This document shows positions 8,871 through 17,668 of a stretch of DNA of 64,000 bases, piece by piece; the stretch's first letter is position 1; the number at the start of each line of letters is the position of its first letter. The position numbers and the translations under genes were made by a program. Below the pieces are notes generated by a model. The model was not told the origin of the DNA. It saw only the letters and a program-made list of their open reading frames with translations, and did no database searches. The DNA is taken from NCBI GenBank assembly GCA_018666235.1, contig JABJAB010000001.1, forward strand, positions 62,001-126,000. The letters run 5' to 3'. This stretch comes from Ilumatobacter sp. Lineage in GTDB: Bacteria > Actinomycetota > Acidimicrobiia > Acidimicrobiales > Ilumatobacteraceae.

Positions 8871-9788
8871 GTGGGAGGCCGACGGACGACGCGACGCCAG
8901 CAAGGCCGGGGCGCGCGCACTGTCGAGCGGGCAGCAGTGTGGGCCTTCGTTCCCGTCGCCGTCATGGCGCCGTTTACTCTGCTCGCGCTGGCCGTGTTCT
9001 GGCTGCCGTTGCAACTCGTCAGCGACGTGCCGTTCTGGTGGTTTGTCGTCGCGTTCTTGTGCCTCGGCCTGCTGCTGTTCGTCCGCCCGTTCCAAGCCGC
9101 CGTGCTCACTCCCCTGCTCGGCGCTCGCCATCCTGACCCGACCGAGACCGACAGGGTCACCAGGGCCTGGCGTGCCATCGCCCAAGCCAACAACCTTCCT
9201 GCCGACCGCTATGTGCTGAGGGTCTTGCCATCGGACGAACTGAACGCTTTTGCCTGCGGCGGCCACCTCATGGTGGTCACCTCATTCGCAGCTGCCCGGC
9301 TGAGCGAAGAACAGTTGCGCGGCGTGTTGGCCCATGAGCTCAGCCATCACCTCGGATTGCACACCGTCGCCATCACGATCGGCCACTGGATGTCGGTACC
9401 GGTCGTCATGCTGGCGCGCATCGGCTTCTTCTTCGAGAACGTGTCGCACGCAGCCGCGCAGAGCTTCGGTCGCCAATCACCGGTGATCGAAGTGGTCGGA
9501 GTCCTGACAGCTGCGGTGTTTCGAGGCGCAGGGTGGGTCTTCAGTTTGGCGCTACGCGCTGTCGACGCGATTGGCAACTACGTCGGCCACTCATCGGAGT
9601 TCGAAGCCGACAAGCGGGCGGTTGCGATGGGTTTCGGCCCTGATTTGGCCAGCGCATTGCGAGCCGTCCTGGCCGGCGGTTCCGGGCCACGGCCTATCGG
9701 CTGGCGAGGACGCCTCTCCGCCTCGCACCCGGCAGCACGTACCCGCGTCGCACGAATCGAAGCGTTGGCGCGCAACCCCGCACGCTGA
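8871..9788 (+). CDS. M48-family zinc metalloprotease (HtpX-like)
   Basis: A membrane-bound peptidase of the M48 type. Two N-terminal hydrophobic segments (AFVPVAVMAPFTLLALAVFW and PFWWFVVAFLCLGLLLFV) precede a catalytic domain with FACGGHLMVVT, the zinc motif HELSHH (codons from 9333) and the downstream SSEFEADKRAV that supplies the third zinc ligand Glu. Two further hydrophobic stretches lie after the HExxH site. The C-terminal SASHPAARTRVARIEAL is typical of M48 proteins. The start is uncertain: I use the GTG at 8871, which leaves a basic cytoplasmic leader, but the GTG at 8937 or ATG at 8952-8964 are possible, and the frame is open to 8769. Likely role is membrane protein quality control. 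It ends 4 bases from the convergent deacylase. Confidence 0.82.
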   Translation: MGGRRTTRRQQGRGARTVERAAVWAFVPVAVMAPFTLLALAVFWLPLQLVSDVPFWWFVVAFLCLGLLLFVRPFQAAVLTPLLGARHPDPTETDRVTRAWRAIAQANNLPADRYVLRVLPSDELNAFACGGHLMVVTSFAAARLSEEQLRGVLAHELSHHLGLHTVAITIGHWMSVPVVMLARIGFFFENVSHAAAQSFGRQSPVIEVVGVLTAAVFRGAGWVFSLALRAVDAIGNYVGHSSEFEADKRAVAMGFGPDLASALRAVLAGGSGPRPIGWRGRLSASHPAARTRVARIEALARNPAR

Positions 9789-9792
9789 CCGG

Positions 9793-10272
9793 TCACGCTG
9801 TGATCGGAGCGATCGTGGCGTCGAGCACTCGCGCGAGGTCCGCAGGTGCGAGCCCGATATCGAGCCCTCTGCGGCCTCCGCTGACGTAGATCGTGTCGAA
9901 CAGATCGGCCGATTCGTCGATCACCGTGCGGAGCTGACGCCGTTGGCCGAGGGGACTGATGCCACCGACGACATATCCGGATGACCGTTCGGCCAACGAC
10001 GGATCGCACATCGACACCTTCTTGACCTTCGCAGCCGCGGCGACCAGCTTCATCGACAGTTGGCAACTCACCGGGAGAACGGCAACGATCAATTCGTCGG
10101 ACTCACTGACGACAACGAGCGTCTTGAAGACCTCATCGGCCGACAAACCCAGTGCCTCGGCAGCCTCGCGGCCGAAGTCACGTAAGTCGCCGTCACCGGA
10201 CAGGTGCCGGTCGTACTCGCTGACGTTGAACGAGATCCTCGCTGCTTCGAGCATCGTCAGCGCGGGCGTCAT
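9793..10272 (-). CDS. ybaK: YbaK/EbsC-type aminoacyl-tRNA deacylase
   Basis: Trans-editing enzyme expected to hydrolyse mischarged Cys-tRNA(Pro). The 159-residue product starts MTPALTMLEAARISF and has the YbaK hallmarks: EYDRHLSGDGDLRDFGREAA, the lysine in SADEVFKTLVVV, the AAAAKVKKVSMCD helix and GYVVGGISPLGQRR, which fits the conserved GGxxPxG loop. The start at 10272 is chosen by family length; the longer frame to 10329 would run through the 18-bp hairpin at 10284-10322. It is divergent from the thioesterase gene. Confidence 0.9.
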   Translation of the reverse strand: MTPALTMLEAARISFNVSEYDRHLSGDGDLRDFGREAAEALGLSADEVFKTLVVVSESDELIVAVLPVSCQLSMKLVAAAAKVKKVSMCDPSLAERSSGYVVGGISPLGQRRQLRTVIDESADLFDTIYVSGGRRGLDIGLAPADLARVLDATIAPITA

Positions 10273-10283
10273 GATGACCATGT

Positions 10284-10322
10284 TGCCCGCTGACGTTGTG
10301 CCATGCACAACGTCAGCGGGCA
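10284..10322. repeat. Perfect 18-bp inverted repeat in divergent gap
   Basis: Arms TGCCCGCTGACGTTGTGC (10284-10301) and its exact complement (10305-10322) are separated by a 3-base loop CAT. It lies between the deacylase start (10272, minus) and the thioesterase (plus), so it would fold in the 5' leader of both messages. An ATG in frame with the thioesterase overlaps the loop. Possible operator, leader hairpin or mobile palindromic unit; its arm shares GATGACGTTG/CTGACGTTG-like sequence with the repeat at 22238-22287. Confidence 0.85.
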
Positions 10323-10332
10323 GACTCATCAG

Positions 10333-10761
10333 GTGCGCCTCTCTGTCGAACCGTCAACGTCACCTGCCGACTACGACTTCACGCACCAGATTCGAGTGCG
10401 GTTCGTCGAGACCGATGCGATGGGCATCGTGCACCACAGCAACTACCTCGCCTACTTTGAGGAAACTCGGGTCGCGTTTCTCGCCCACGTCGGGCATCCG
10501 TTCACCGAGTGGCGTGAGGCCGGTCTCGAATCTCCGGTGCTCGAATCCTTCGTCACGTACCGGCAGCCGCTGCGTTTCGACGACGTGATCAGCGTCCATC
10601 TTGCGCTCGCCGACGTGACCCGAGCGACGTTTCAGATGGCGTATCTCATCACGGTGGGCGACACGGCTCACTCGACCGGGGTCACCGTGCACGGCTGCAT
10701 CACGGCCGCAACCGGTCGCCCGACGCGCCTGCCGCCATGGCTCGTCGCGATGGGCAGCTGA
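10333..10761 (+). CDS. 4-hydroxybenzoyl-CoA-type (YbgC-like) thioesterase
   Basis: A 142-residue single hotdog-fold acyl-CoA thioesterase. The N-terminal catalytic signature IRVRFVETDAMGIVHHSNYL includes the conserved Asp in TDAMG and the following HHSNY, as in YbgC/FadM proteins; later segments LRFDDVISVHLAL and TGVTVHGCITAATGRPTRLP complete the hotdog. I start at the GTG at 10333, because the only upstream in-frame ATG (10303) lies in the loop of a long hairpin. Its likely job is hydrolysis of aromatic or fatty acyl-CoA; substrate cannot be set from sequence. Convergent with the SDR downstream. Confidence 0.85.
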   Translation: MRLSVEPSTSPADYDFTHQIRVRFVETDAMGIVHHSNYLAYFEETRVAFLAHVGHPFTEWREAGLESPVLESFVTYRQPLRFDDVISVHLALADVTRATFQMAYLITVGDTAHSTGVTVHGCITAATGRPTRLPPWLVAMGS

Positions 10762-10818
10762 CCCGACCCAACTGCTGGTGACCGCGTTCGACGCGCGACC
10801 CGGCCCGAGCGGGCAGTG

Positions 10819-11559
10819 TCACATGCGCTGGGTGAGGCCACCGTCGACGACGAAGATTTCGCCCGACGTGTACTTGTTGCGCAGCAATGCGAGCACCGCT
10901 TCAGCACAGTCTTCCGGAGTGGCCGAGCGAGGGATCGGTGCGGTCGCGGCGACAGCAGCGTGCATTGCGTCCCAGTCCTCCGTCCACGGTGTGGCAACCA
11001 ACCCTGGTGCAACCGCGTTGACCCGGATGGGCCCGTACGACTTCGCAAGCAGCAGCGTCATGTGATTGAGCGCGGCCTTGGTCATCGAGTACGCCATTGA
11101 GGATCCCATCGGACGGACACCGGCAATCGAGGTGATGTTCACGATGTTCGGGTCATCACTGTTGCGGAGGTGTGGGATTGCCCGCTTGGTGAGCCACCAC
11201 GTACCGAACACATTGACGTCGAACGTCTTGCGGAAGATCTCGTCAGTGAGCTCGTCGAGTTCGTGATGCGGCACCTCGGTGGTCCACCCGGCGTTGTTGA
11301 TCAGGAAGTCGAGCTTGCCGAAACGCTCGATGGTCGAATCGATCAACCCGTGGGCTTCGTCTTGATTGCTGATGTCGGCACGGATGTAGGCCGCCGTCCC
11401 CGGCAGTGAAGCGGCAACTGCCTCGCCGGCTTCGACCGACGAGGACGAGTTGACAACGACCGTTGCGCCGAGCGCCGAGAGGCGTCGAGCAGTCTCTTCA
11501 CCGATGCCGCTGGACGACCCCGTGACGATTGCGACCTTGTCTGCAAATTCTTCGCTCAT
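10819..11559 (-). CDS. Short-chain dehydrogenase/reductase (SDR)
   Basis: A classical SDR of 246 residues, NAD(P)-dependent oxidoreductase. It shows the cofactor loop VTGSSSGIGEE, the NNAGW motif, the catalytic Ser in NITSIAG and YSMTK (Tyr-x-x-x-Lys), and ends with SGEIFVVDGGLTQRM as in FabG-like family members. The basic/Ser-rich VVVNSSSS after beta-2 suggests NADP preference. Start at the ATG 11559; a GTG four codons upstream is also possible. Substrate unknown. It is divergent from the glyoxalase-like gene. Confidence 0.88.
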   Translation of the reverse strand: MSEEFADKVAIVTGSSSGIGEETARRLSALGATVVVNSSSSVEAGEAVAASLPGTAAYIRADISNQDEAHGLIDSTIERFGKLDFLINNAGWTTEVPHHELDELTDEIFRKTFDVNVFGTWWLTKRAIPHLRNSDDPNIVNITSIAGVRPMGSSMAYSMTKAALNHMTLLLAKSYGPIRVNAVAPGLVATPWTEDWDAMHAAVAATAPIPRSATPEDCAEAVLALLRNKYTSGEIFVVDGGLTQRM

Positions 11560-11604
11560 ACGCGCCGACACTACGAGAGCGGTCCAACGATGCGATCATC
11601 GCGC

Positions 11605-12255
11605 ATGGCCGTCATCGATCACCTTGTTTACGCCGTCTCCGACCTTGCCGCCAGCATCGACTGGTTCGAGGAAGCGACGGGTGTCCGACCTGCAATTGGC
11701 GGGTCCCATGATGGGCTGGGCACTTGCAACGCGCTCGTGTCGTTTGGCGAGTGCTACCTCGAGCTCATCGCACCCGACCCCGGACAACCAGATCCACCTG
11801 AGTCAGGACTCCCGCGTCCATTCGGGCTCGACGATGTGCTCGCAGCGGATGGTGAGGGTCCCACGCTGGTCGGCTTCGCCGTGCGGCCCGAGGACGGGGA
11901 GACGATCGATGGTCTCGCGGACCGCGCGGCCGACGCCGGTTATGACCCTGGCCCAGTCGCCGACATGAGTCGGCTGACGCCGGCCGGTGACCGGCTGTCG
12001 TGGCGGCTGACGTTCCCGGCCGAGCGCACGCTGCCGTTCATCATCGATTGGGGAGACACGCCCAAGCCACACACCACGCAGCCGGGCGGCGTGGAGTTGT
12101 CGTCGTTCGCAATCGTCCACCCCCGCCCGTTCGACATCCTCGGCGTCGTGGCAGCACTCGGACTCGACATCACTGTCACCGCGACCGAGTCCAACGACGA
12201 ACGAGCTGGACTCCGCGCCACCATCACTGGCGCCGGCGGCGATCTCCACCTCTGA
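11605..12255 (+). CDS. Glyoxalase-like (VOC superfamily) protein
   Basis: A 216-residue protein of the glyoxalase-like domain type. The opening AVIDHLVYAVSDLAASIDWFEEATGVRPAIGGSHDGLGTCNALVSFG contains the expected metal-ligand His (DHLVYAV) and second-half strands; CYLELIAPDP gives the conserved Glu of the VOC fold. A second module follows from about residue 150 (ELSSFAIVHPRPFDIL). Function not predictable beyond metal-dependent VOC chemistry or binding. An ATG five codons upstream (11590) is an alternative start. Confidence 0.75.
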   Translation: MAVIDHLVYAVSDLAASIDWFEEATGVRPAIGGSHDGLGTCNALVSFGECYLELIAPDPGQPDPPESGLPRPFGLDDVLAADGEGPTLVGFAVRPEDGETIDGLADRAADAGYDPGPVADMSRLTPAGDRLSWRLTFPAERTLPFIIDWGDTPKPHTTQPGGVELSSFAIVHPRPFDILGVVAALGLDITVTATESNDERAGLRATITGAGGDLHL

Positions 12256-12299
12256 CCCCACCGCCTTTCGCCCACCACTCATCCAAACTCATCCGAAAT

Positions 12300-12338
12300 A
12301 TGTGGGAAAAACGTCGCTTCACGACGCTGATGCCACAT
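12300..12338. terminator. Imperfect hairpin between convergent genes
   Basis: ATGTGG (12300-12305) pairs with CCACAT (12333-12338) and an inner CGTCG/CGACG pair closes a small loop; the right arm is followed by CTTT. It lies between the glyoxalase-like gene and the convergent TetR gene, where a bidirectional terminator is expected. Confidence 0.45.
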
Positions 12339-12364
12339 CTTTGAGGAGGGGCCGGGCGCGACGG

Positions 12365-12937
12365 TCAGATGTTGGTGTCGAACGCTTTCGCCAATTGTTT
12401 GGCGAGCGACTTCTCACCAGCAGTTGCCTGCCAGCGTTCGAGCACGGCGATCAATGCCCCAAGCAGTGCGCCAGCCTGAGCTGCATCTCGGCCGCCGACG
12501 GATTTGGCGGAGCGGTGGGCCGCAAGCGTCGCGGCAACGTCATCTCGCCGACCGATGAGTTCGTGCTCAAACGCAATGGTGAGATCTTCGTTGGCAAAGA
12601 TCAGCTCGAGTTGGGCGACGAACTCGAGTCGTGCGACCGGGTCGGCGTCGTCGTAGGTGCTGGTGGCAGCCTCGACAAACGCTTGGTGGACCGACCGCTT
12701 CTTACCGACCTTGGCCTCGGCGAACGTCGCAACCAGGCTCCCGGCTCGATCACCCCAGAGGACCAAGGCCTCCTTGGTCCCGAAGTACCGGTACACCGTC
12801 GAGGGCGAGACCCCGGACATCGCAGCGATTTCTTCGACGGTGACGTTGGCGAAGCCCGACGCCTGCATCATGCGCATCGCAACCCGCTGCACATCACCCA
12901 TTGCCGCTTGCCGATTTCGTTCCCGCAAGCCCGTCAT
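12365..12937 (-). CDS. TetR-family transcriptional regulator
   Basis: A 190-residue TetR-type repressor. The N-terminal DNA-binding domain carries NVTVEEIAAMSGVSPSTVYRYFGTKEAL, matching the TetR helix-turn-helix consensus including YRYFGTKEAL. The C-terminal ligand domain (about residues 70-190) is alpha-helical without recognisable ligand signature. Start at the ATG at 12937 (a GTG/TTG eight codons upstream is possible). It lies directly downstream of, and on the same strand as, the PEP-swivel/SDR/P450 block and could regulate it. Confidence 0.9.
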   Translation of the reverse strand: MTGLRERNRQAAMGDVQRVAMRMMQASGFANVTVEEIAAMSGVSPSTVYRYFGTKEALVLWGDRAGSLVATFAEAKVGKKRSVHQAFVEAATSTYDDADPVARLEFVAQLELIFANEDLTIAFEHELIGRRDDVAATLAAHRSAKSVGGRDAAQAGALLGALIAVLERWQATAGEKSLAKQLAKAFDTNI

Positions 12938-13015
12938 GGAATCGACCGTAGTCCCCACCAATTCACGACAATGGGCAGTCGGACGGCGAGACGCATCACG
13001 ACAGTCGCTGTGAGT

Positions 13016-14710
13016 TCAGGGCATCTCGAGCACGCGGACCGAACCGGTGTTGCCATCAACTTCGACCAAGGCGCCATCCGGGATTGCCGACGTGGCTCCG
13101 GCGACAGACACGACGCACGGAATCCCCAGTTCACGGCTGACGATGACCGCATGGCTCATCACAGCTCCGACATTGACGATGACCGCTTCGGCAGCGAGGA
13201 ACAGTGGGGTCCACGACGGATCGGTGATTGGTGCAATCAGCACGTCGCCCGGGCCCAGACCACGCGGGTCGGCCGGGTCGAGAACCACGCGGGCTCGACC
13301 TTGCGCCAGGCCCGGGCATCCGGGAATGCCCTCGAGCACATCGCCAACAGCGACCACACCGGCGGGCGAGGCCGCAGATTCCCAGCTGTCGATTGGCGGG
13401 ACGACTCCCTCGACAATGAACGGAGCCGTCAATGTCGAGAGGCGGCCGTGCAGCGCTGCTCGTTGTTCGATGAGATCGATGTGTGCTTCGGGGTCGACCA
13501 GATACGCCGTGAAGTCATCGACATTGAGCAGACAACTCTTCCAGCGTTCCTGAACCCCACCTCGCGCAGCGGCACGTTCGTGGAGCGCTCGTTGTGCCCG
13601 ACGAACGGCGTGGATCGCTGCGATGACGGTGGTCTTGGAACGTTCGCGGGCCTGGGAGAAGATGATCGTGGCGGCCAGTGCCTTGTCGAACTGGAATCGG
13701 TCGATGCGGTGCAGCGCGCTGCGAACCTCGGCCACAGCTGCGTCGCGGGCTTCGATCAGCGCCCGTTGGTGCTCCATCGGTGACCGGTCGTCGGCGACTG
13801 GACGCATCGCATCGATCGCGGCCTTGGCCATCTCGGGACGGAAGTCCCAGGGGTCCGATCCGAGGTCCCATTCGTTCGGACCACGAGACCCAAACCGGCT
13901 GATAAACGAGGCAAAGCCACGTTCCCAGGTCGGATCGTCACGCTCGAGTCGCGACAGCTCCCACATTGCTTCGGCGGGCGCGGCCGACTCGACATCGCCG
14001 ATGCCGCCGAGGATCGACACCAACAACTCGTCTTTGCCGGCCTTGTTGACCAAGTCGATCAGTGCACCCGAGACGAGGGCGTCGGAGAACGTGTTCTCGA
14101 TATGACGAGCGAACAGGGATTGGAAGAAGGGCGGAAATGACCTGCAGTAGTCGAGCAACTGCTGATCGCTCGCCGGGGTGCCATCCGCTGTAGCCGACGG
14201 ATACTTCGATGCAAACCGTTCAGCCTTCACCTTGTCGGCACGCAGTGCCGGAAGGTCCTTTGTGTTCAGCAATCGGAGCACGGTCGCTGCGAGCTTCAGA
14301 CTGGCTCGACGGTTCTTGTCGCCGTCGCGCTCGACATAGGCAGGCGCATCAGAGCCGCCGAAGAACGTCTGGTCGATGGTCGCAACGTCGCCCCCTGGGG
14401 CGCGGACACCGAGCATCCGGACGTAGCTCGCATTGATGTAGCAGTAGCCGCCGAACACACTGAGAATCGTCATCGGCTCGTCGTCGTCGAAGTCCCCGAC
14501 CGCAACCAGGCCCATGCGGACAAACGCCTCGCGCCATCCATCTTCGGCCGCTTGCCCAATGAGATCCCAGGTGAACGGCAGGACCACTTCCGGGAAGACC
14601 TCACCAACGTTTCCGCGGGTGTACAGCGGCCACTTGGCACTCGGTGGATTGTCGGTTGCCCAGATCTTGGTCGCGGCGTCGATCGTTTGGTCGTTGACAG
14701 CGTCGTTCAC
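13016..14710 (-). CDS. PEP-utilising swivel-domain protein lacking ATP-grasp domain (paralogue 1)
   Basis: A 564-residue protein related to the second and third parts of rifampin phosphotransferase and PEP synthase. The central part (about 20-440) begins LYTRGNVGEVFPEVVLPFTW, as in the substrate-binding domain of rifampin phosphotransferases. The C-terminal part (about 450-564) is the phosphohistidine swivel domain: ITDPSWTPLF, then VGAVMSHAVIVSRELGIP, with the phospho-acceptor His at about 520. The N-terminal ATP-grasp domain that would bind ATP is absent, so phosphate chemistry would need a separate subunit. The GTG start overlaps the upstream SDR stop (GTGA), and GGGAG lies before it. A paralogue is at 19101-20852. 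Function unknown; phosphotransfer or rearrangement of a hydroxylated substrate from the neighbouring P450/SDR is a guess. Confidence 0.8.
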   Translation of the reverse strand: MNDAVNDQTIDAATKIWATDNPPSAKWPLYTRGNVGEVFPEVVLPFTWDLIGQAAEDGWREAFVRMGLVAVGDFDDDEPMTILSVFGGYCYINASYVRMLGVRAPGGDVATIDQTFFGGSDAPAYVERDGDKNRRASLKLAATVLRLLNTKDLPALRADKVKAERFASKYPSATADGTPASDQQLLDYCRSFPPFFQSLFARHIENTFSDALVSGALIDLVNKAGKDELLVSILGGIGDVESAAPAEAMWELSRLERDDPTWERGFASFISRFGSRGPNEWDLGSDPWDFRPEMAKAAIDAMRPVADDRSPMEHQRALIEARDAAVAEVRSALHRIDRFQFDKALAATIIFSQARERSKTTVIAAIHAVRRAQRALHERAAARGGVQERWKSCLLNVDDFTAYLVDPEAHIDLIEQRAALHGRLSTLTAPFIVEGVVPPIDSWESAASPAGVVAVGDVLEGIPGCPGLAQGRARVVLDPADPRGLGPGDVLIAPITDPSWTPLFLAAEAVIVNVGAVMSHAVIVSRELGIPCVVSVAGATSAIPDGALVEVDGNTGSVRVLEMP

Positions 14711-15519
14711 TGCTGCTCCCAATCGTGCGGGAACTTGACCCCGATCAGGGCGCCCTCGACGATTCGCCGTGGCGCATTGTTCAAGACGTGATATCCGCCG
14801 TATCGACGCGGCAGCCGGACAAATCGACGGTCGCGCTCGACCGCGTCGATGGTCGCGTCCACCAACTTGTCGACCGACAGTTTGGGCAAGAAGCCCAGCC
14901 GTCTGAAACGTTTCAACCCGGCGGCGGCGAACGGTTTGTCATCGTTGTCCAGGCGCTCCCACATCTCGGTGAGGACCGGACCGGGGCTGACCACCGTGAG
15001 GCCGATGGGGGTCGCCTTCAATTCAAGTCTGAGCGTTTCGGTGAAGTTGGTCAGCCCTGCCTTCGATCCTGAATAGGCGGCGAGACCCGGAAAGGGAATG
15101 GCGCCCGCCACCGACGACATCTGCACGATGTGACCGGTGCCGCGTTCGAGCATGTGAGGGAGCACATCGCGCGTCAACATCAGTGGCGCTTCGAAGTTCA
15201 ACCGTGCGAGTGTGCGCACATCGGCTCGGTCCGTGGTGGCGAAGCTGGTGCTCGTCTCGACACCGGCGTTGTTGACCAAGATGTCGATGTGGCCGAGCAT
15301 CTCCAAGCAGCGTGGGATGAACGCGTCCACATCGTCAGAGGCGCTCAGGTCCGCGACGATGTGGTCACCGACGATGCGGTCGGCCACCTCGCGCAACTTG
15401 GCCTCGGAGCGTGCTGCCACGAGGACTCGGGCGCCGCGTTCGGCGAACTCGTGAGCGAGGCCGGCACCGATGCCAGCCGACCCGCCGGTGATGACGACAT
15501 GTTTGCCATCAAGGTCCAT
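14707..15519 (-). CDS. Short-chain dehydrogenase/reductase
   Basis: A 270-residue classical SDR. Motifs: VVITGGSAGIGAGLA cofactor loop, VAARSE (NADP-type basic residue after beta-2), ILVNNAGVETS, catalytic Ser in VQMSSVAGAI and YSGSKAGL. The C-terminal 40 residues (RDRRFVRLPRRYGG) are basic and could lie at the membrane. Start at the ATG 15519, 72 bases after the P450 stop. It overlaps the PEP-swivel gene by 4 bases, so the three genes P450-SDR-swivel look cotranscribed. It may oxidise the product of the P450. Confidence 0.88.
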   Translation of the reverse strand: MDLDGKHVVITGGSAGIGAGLAHEFAERGARVLVAARSEAKLREVADRIVGDHIVADLSASDDVDAFIPRCLEMLGHIDILVNNAGVETSTSFATTDRADVRTLARLNFEAPLMLTRDVLPHMLERGTGHIVQMSSVAGAIPFPGLAAYSGSKAGLTNFTETLRLELKATPIGLTVVSPGPVLTEMWERLDNDDKPFAAAGLKRFRRLGFLPKLSVDKLVDATIDAVERDRRFVRLPRRYGGYHVLNNAPRRIVEGALIGVKFPHDWEQQ

Positions 15520-15591
15520 GTGATTGTTCCGATCTCGGCGCCGCGCGCAGGGCACAGCGCCGTTGGTGGGGAAAAGAGTTGCGCCAGTTGC

Positions 15592-16866
15592 TCAGCTGGC
15601 GTCGAGTACAACCGGGATGTTGCGCGGGCCGCGAATCTGGCCGTTGGTCCACGTCGTCTCGCTGGTCTCATCGATCGAGTAGGTCGGAAAGGCGCTGATC
15701 CACTCGTGAAACGCGATGCGCATTTCGAGTCGTGCGAGGTTCGATCCAAGACAACGATGGATTCCGAGGCCGAACGCAACGTGGCGGTTTTCGGCTCGGT
15801 CGATCTGGAACTCTTCGGGCCGGTCGAAGGCAGCCGGATCATGATTGGCCGCCGGGAAGGTCACCAGCACCTGTTCACCCTTGCGAATCGGACAGCCTGA
15901 GACTTCGGTGTCGCCAATGACTTTGCGACCCATCGTGACCGGGGCGTAGTAGCGCAACACTTCTTCGGAGAACGTGAGCCACAACATGTCATCGGGGTCA
16001 TCGACCACTGCGACGAGGCGCGCGAGGTCGTCGGGGTGGGTGGCGAGATGCCACAGCCCGGAGCCGATTGCACTCCACGTGGTGTCAATGCCAGCGAGGA
16101 GCAACAGCAGGAGGTAGCCGACTTTGAGTTCGTCATCGACAGCCACGCCATCGATCTCGGCGTTCGTGATCAGCGATGCCAGGTCGTCTTCAGGCTCGGC
16201 AGCCCGTTGATCGAGCAGCTCGAAGAAATACGCCCGCATCTCGGCGGTGACTTGCTCGCGCACCCTGTTGTCGCGCGGAGCGATCTGGAAGTTGCGATAG
16301 ATCCAGTCGCGGAACAGGTCAGCGTCGCTGTCGGGCACGCCGATCATCTGTGCGATTCCGTGCACCGGGATGTGCTGGGAGTACTGCGCTGCGGCATCTG
16401 CCGTCGCGATGCCTGACGATTGAATCGCCCCGATCAGGCCCCGTGTGTACTCACGAAGTTCAGTCTCCATCTGCTGAATACGTTTCGGACTGAACGATGG
16501 CAGCAGGAGTCGGCGATGCCCGTGGTGGTCGGGCGGATCCGAGGTGATCGGCGGCGCCGGGCGCCGAATTGCGTCGGGCTGTGCCACCGAAACGAACTCT
16601 GACGAGAAGTTGACCGTGTCATTGGCAATCGCTGAGACCGCCTCCATTGTCACCGGCATGAAGGCGCGGCCGTAGCGTTCGGTCATCGCGACGGGACACT
16701 GCTCGCGCACGCCGTTCCAGATGTCGATGGCATTGGCCCCCCACGCGTCGTCGAGCCAGTCCCAGTCGTTCACCCAGTCGGTCACCGGCTCGGCCTGCAC
16801 GGTGTCAGCAGCGTTGATACTGCCGCCTTGGTTCGTCGCTGCGCGTTCGCTGTCGTCGGCCATCAT
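15592..16866 (-). CDS. Cytochrome P450
   Basis: A soluble 424-residue bacterial class I P450 mono-oxygenase. I-helix LLLAGIDTTWSA gives the oxygen-activating Asp-Thr pair, K-helix FSEEVLRYYAP gives ExxR, and the heme loop FGLGIHRCLGSNLAR gives the axial Cys at about 372. TSDPPDHHGHRRLLLPSFSP is the usual C-helix region. Two adjacent ATGs (16866, 16863) follow a GGGG ribosome-binding site. It would need ferredoxin and a reductase; a 2x[4Fe-4S] ferredoxin is at 6.6 kb but not linked. Substrate unknown. Confidence 0.95.
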   Translation of the reverse strand: MMADDSERAATNQGGSINAADTVQAEPVTDWVNDWDWLDDAWGANAIDIWNGVREQCPVAMTERYGRAFMPVTMEAVSAIANDTVNFSSEFVSVAQPDAIRRPAPPITSDPPDHHGHRRLLLPSFSPKRIQQMETELREYTRGLIGAIQSSGIATADAAAQYSQHIPVHGIAQMIGVPDSDADLFRDWIYRNFQIAPRDNRVREQVTAEMRAYFFELLDQRAAEPEDDLASLITNAEIDGVAVDDELKVGYLLLLLLAGIDTTWSAIGSGLWHLATHPDDLARLVAVVDDPDDMLWLTFSEEVLRYYAPVTMGRKVIGDTEVSGCPIRKGEQVLVTFPAANHDPAAFDRPEEFQIDRAENRHVAFGLGIHRCLGSNLARLEMRIAFHEWISAFPTYSIDETSETTWTNGQIRGPRNIPVVLDAS

Positions 16867-17038
16867 GATCCCCCGATCGTTGTTGGCTCCCCAGCAGCAC
16901 CGTAGCGGGCCTCGATCGGCCGAACGAAGCGGAAGCGCACGACGCCCATTTGTCCGGATGTTCGAAAAGGTGCGACTTTCGACACACGGCCGGTAACGTT
17001 TCGCCGTCGACCAGATCTTATTGGTTGACCCGCTCGCG

Positions 17039-17072
17039 GCGGATCAGGTCTCCGGGGGGTGACCTGATCCGC
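17039..17072 (-). terminator. 12-bp perfect stem-loop downstream of Lrp-type gene
   Basis: GCGGATCAGGTC (17039-17050) and its exact complement (17061-17072) flank a 10-base loop. It begins 10 bases past the stop of the Lrp-type regulator on the minus strand and lies upstream of the P450, so it probably ends the regulator message. No long T tract is seen. Confidence 0.65.
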
Positions 17073-17081
17073 GCAGCACTC

Positions 17082-17546
17082 TTACGCTCCGATCAGCACG
17101 TCGGCGATCGAGCGGTCAAGCACCGTCGAGAGCGCCAGTTGTGTTTGGCTGCGTAACACCGTCGGAATCGCAGCGATGAGTTGGAGGACCTCGTGCAGAT
17201 GGTCGTTCGATCGGGCAACGACACGGCAGTGCAGATCCCCGGTTCCGGTCACCGTGTGAATCGCCAAGATCTGTGCGATGGACGCGAGCGACGCCGCTGT
17301 CTTGTCGTGGGAACCCTGTGCGATCTCGAGCGTGCAAAACGCCAAGACGTCGAGGCCGACGCCCGACGGAGCAATATCGGGGCCATAGCCGGAAATGGTG
17401 CCGGTGTTCTCGAGTCGATCGAGTCGGGCGTAGACCGTGCCGCGAGCGACGCCGAGCGAGCGGGCCAGGTCCGCCATCGAGGTTCGGGGATGCCGCCGGA
17501 GTTCGGCGATGATGTGCACATCAAGCTGATCCAGGGGCTGCGACAT
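17082..17546 (-). CDS. Lrp/AsnC-family transcriptional regulator
   Basis: A 154-residue regulator. The N-terminal helix-turn-helix LDQLDVHIIAELRRHPRTSMADLARSLGV followed by ARGTVYARLDRLENTGTISGYG is the AsnC signature, and the C-terminal RAM ligand domain spans about 70-150 (CTLEIAQGSHDKTAASLASI; TVTGTGDLHCRVVARSNDHL). It is likely to bind an amino acid or aromatic intermediate. Start at ATG 17546; an ATG eight codons upstream (17570) is possible. It is divergent from an HPPD-like gene that carries a palindrome just before its start, a common regulator-target layout. Confidence 0.92.
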   Translation of the reverse strand: MSQPLDQLDVHIIAELRRHPRTSMADLARSLGVARGTVYARLDRLENTGTISGYGPDIAPSGVGLDVLAFCTLEIAQGSHDKTAASLASIAQILAIHTVTGTGDLHCRVVARSNDHLHEVLQLIAAIPTVLRSQTQLALSTVLDRSIADVLIGA

Positions 17547-17642
17547 GTGTTCAACCGTAGCGTTCCCCATCCCCGCAGAGTGAACATTTTGTTGCTTAAA
17601 CAGGCACTTACGTCTTCATCTGTTTGATTCAGTTGACGGTTG

Positions 17643-17660
17643 TTGAGCAGTTTGGCTCAA
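17643..17660. promoter_or_regulatory. Palindrome before HPPD-like gene, candidate Lrp/AsnC operator
   Basis: TTGAGC (17643-17648) and GCTCAA (17655-17660) form an inverted repeat with a 6-base spacer, ending 8 bases before the ATG at 17669. Placement in the gap between an AsnC-type regulator and its likely target suggests an operator. This is inference from symmetry and position. Confidence 0.4.
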
Positions 17661-17668
17661 TAGGGGTC

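Noticed and set aside
12302..13783. 493-codon open frame on the plus strand
   Set aside because: It lies antisense over the TetR gene and the PEP-swivel gene, both of which have clear family motifs; the translation has no recognisable domain and shows shadow-frame composition.
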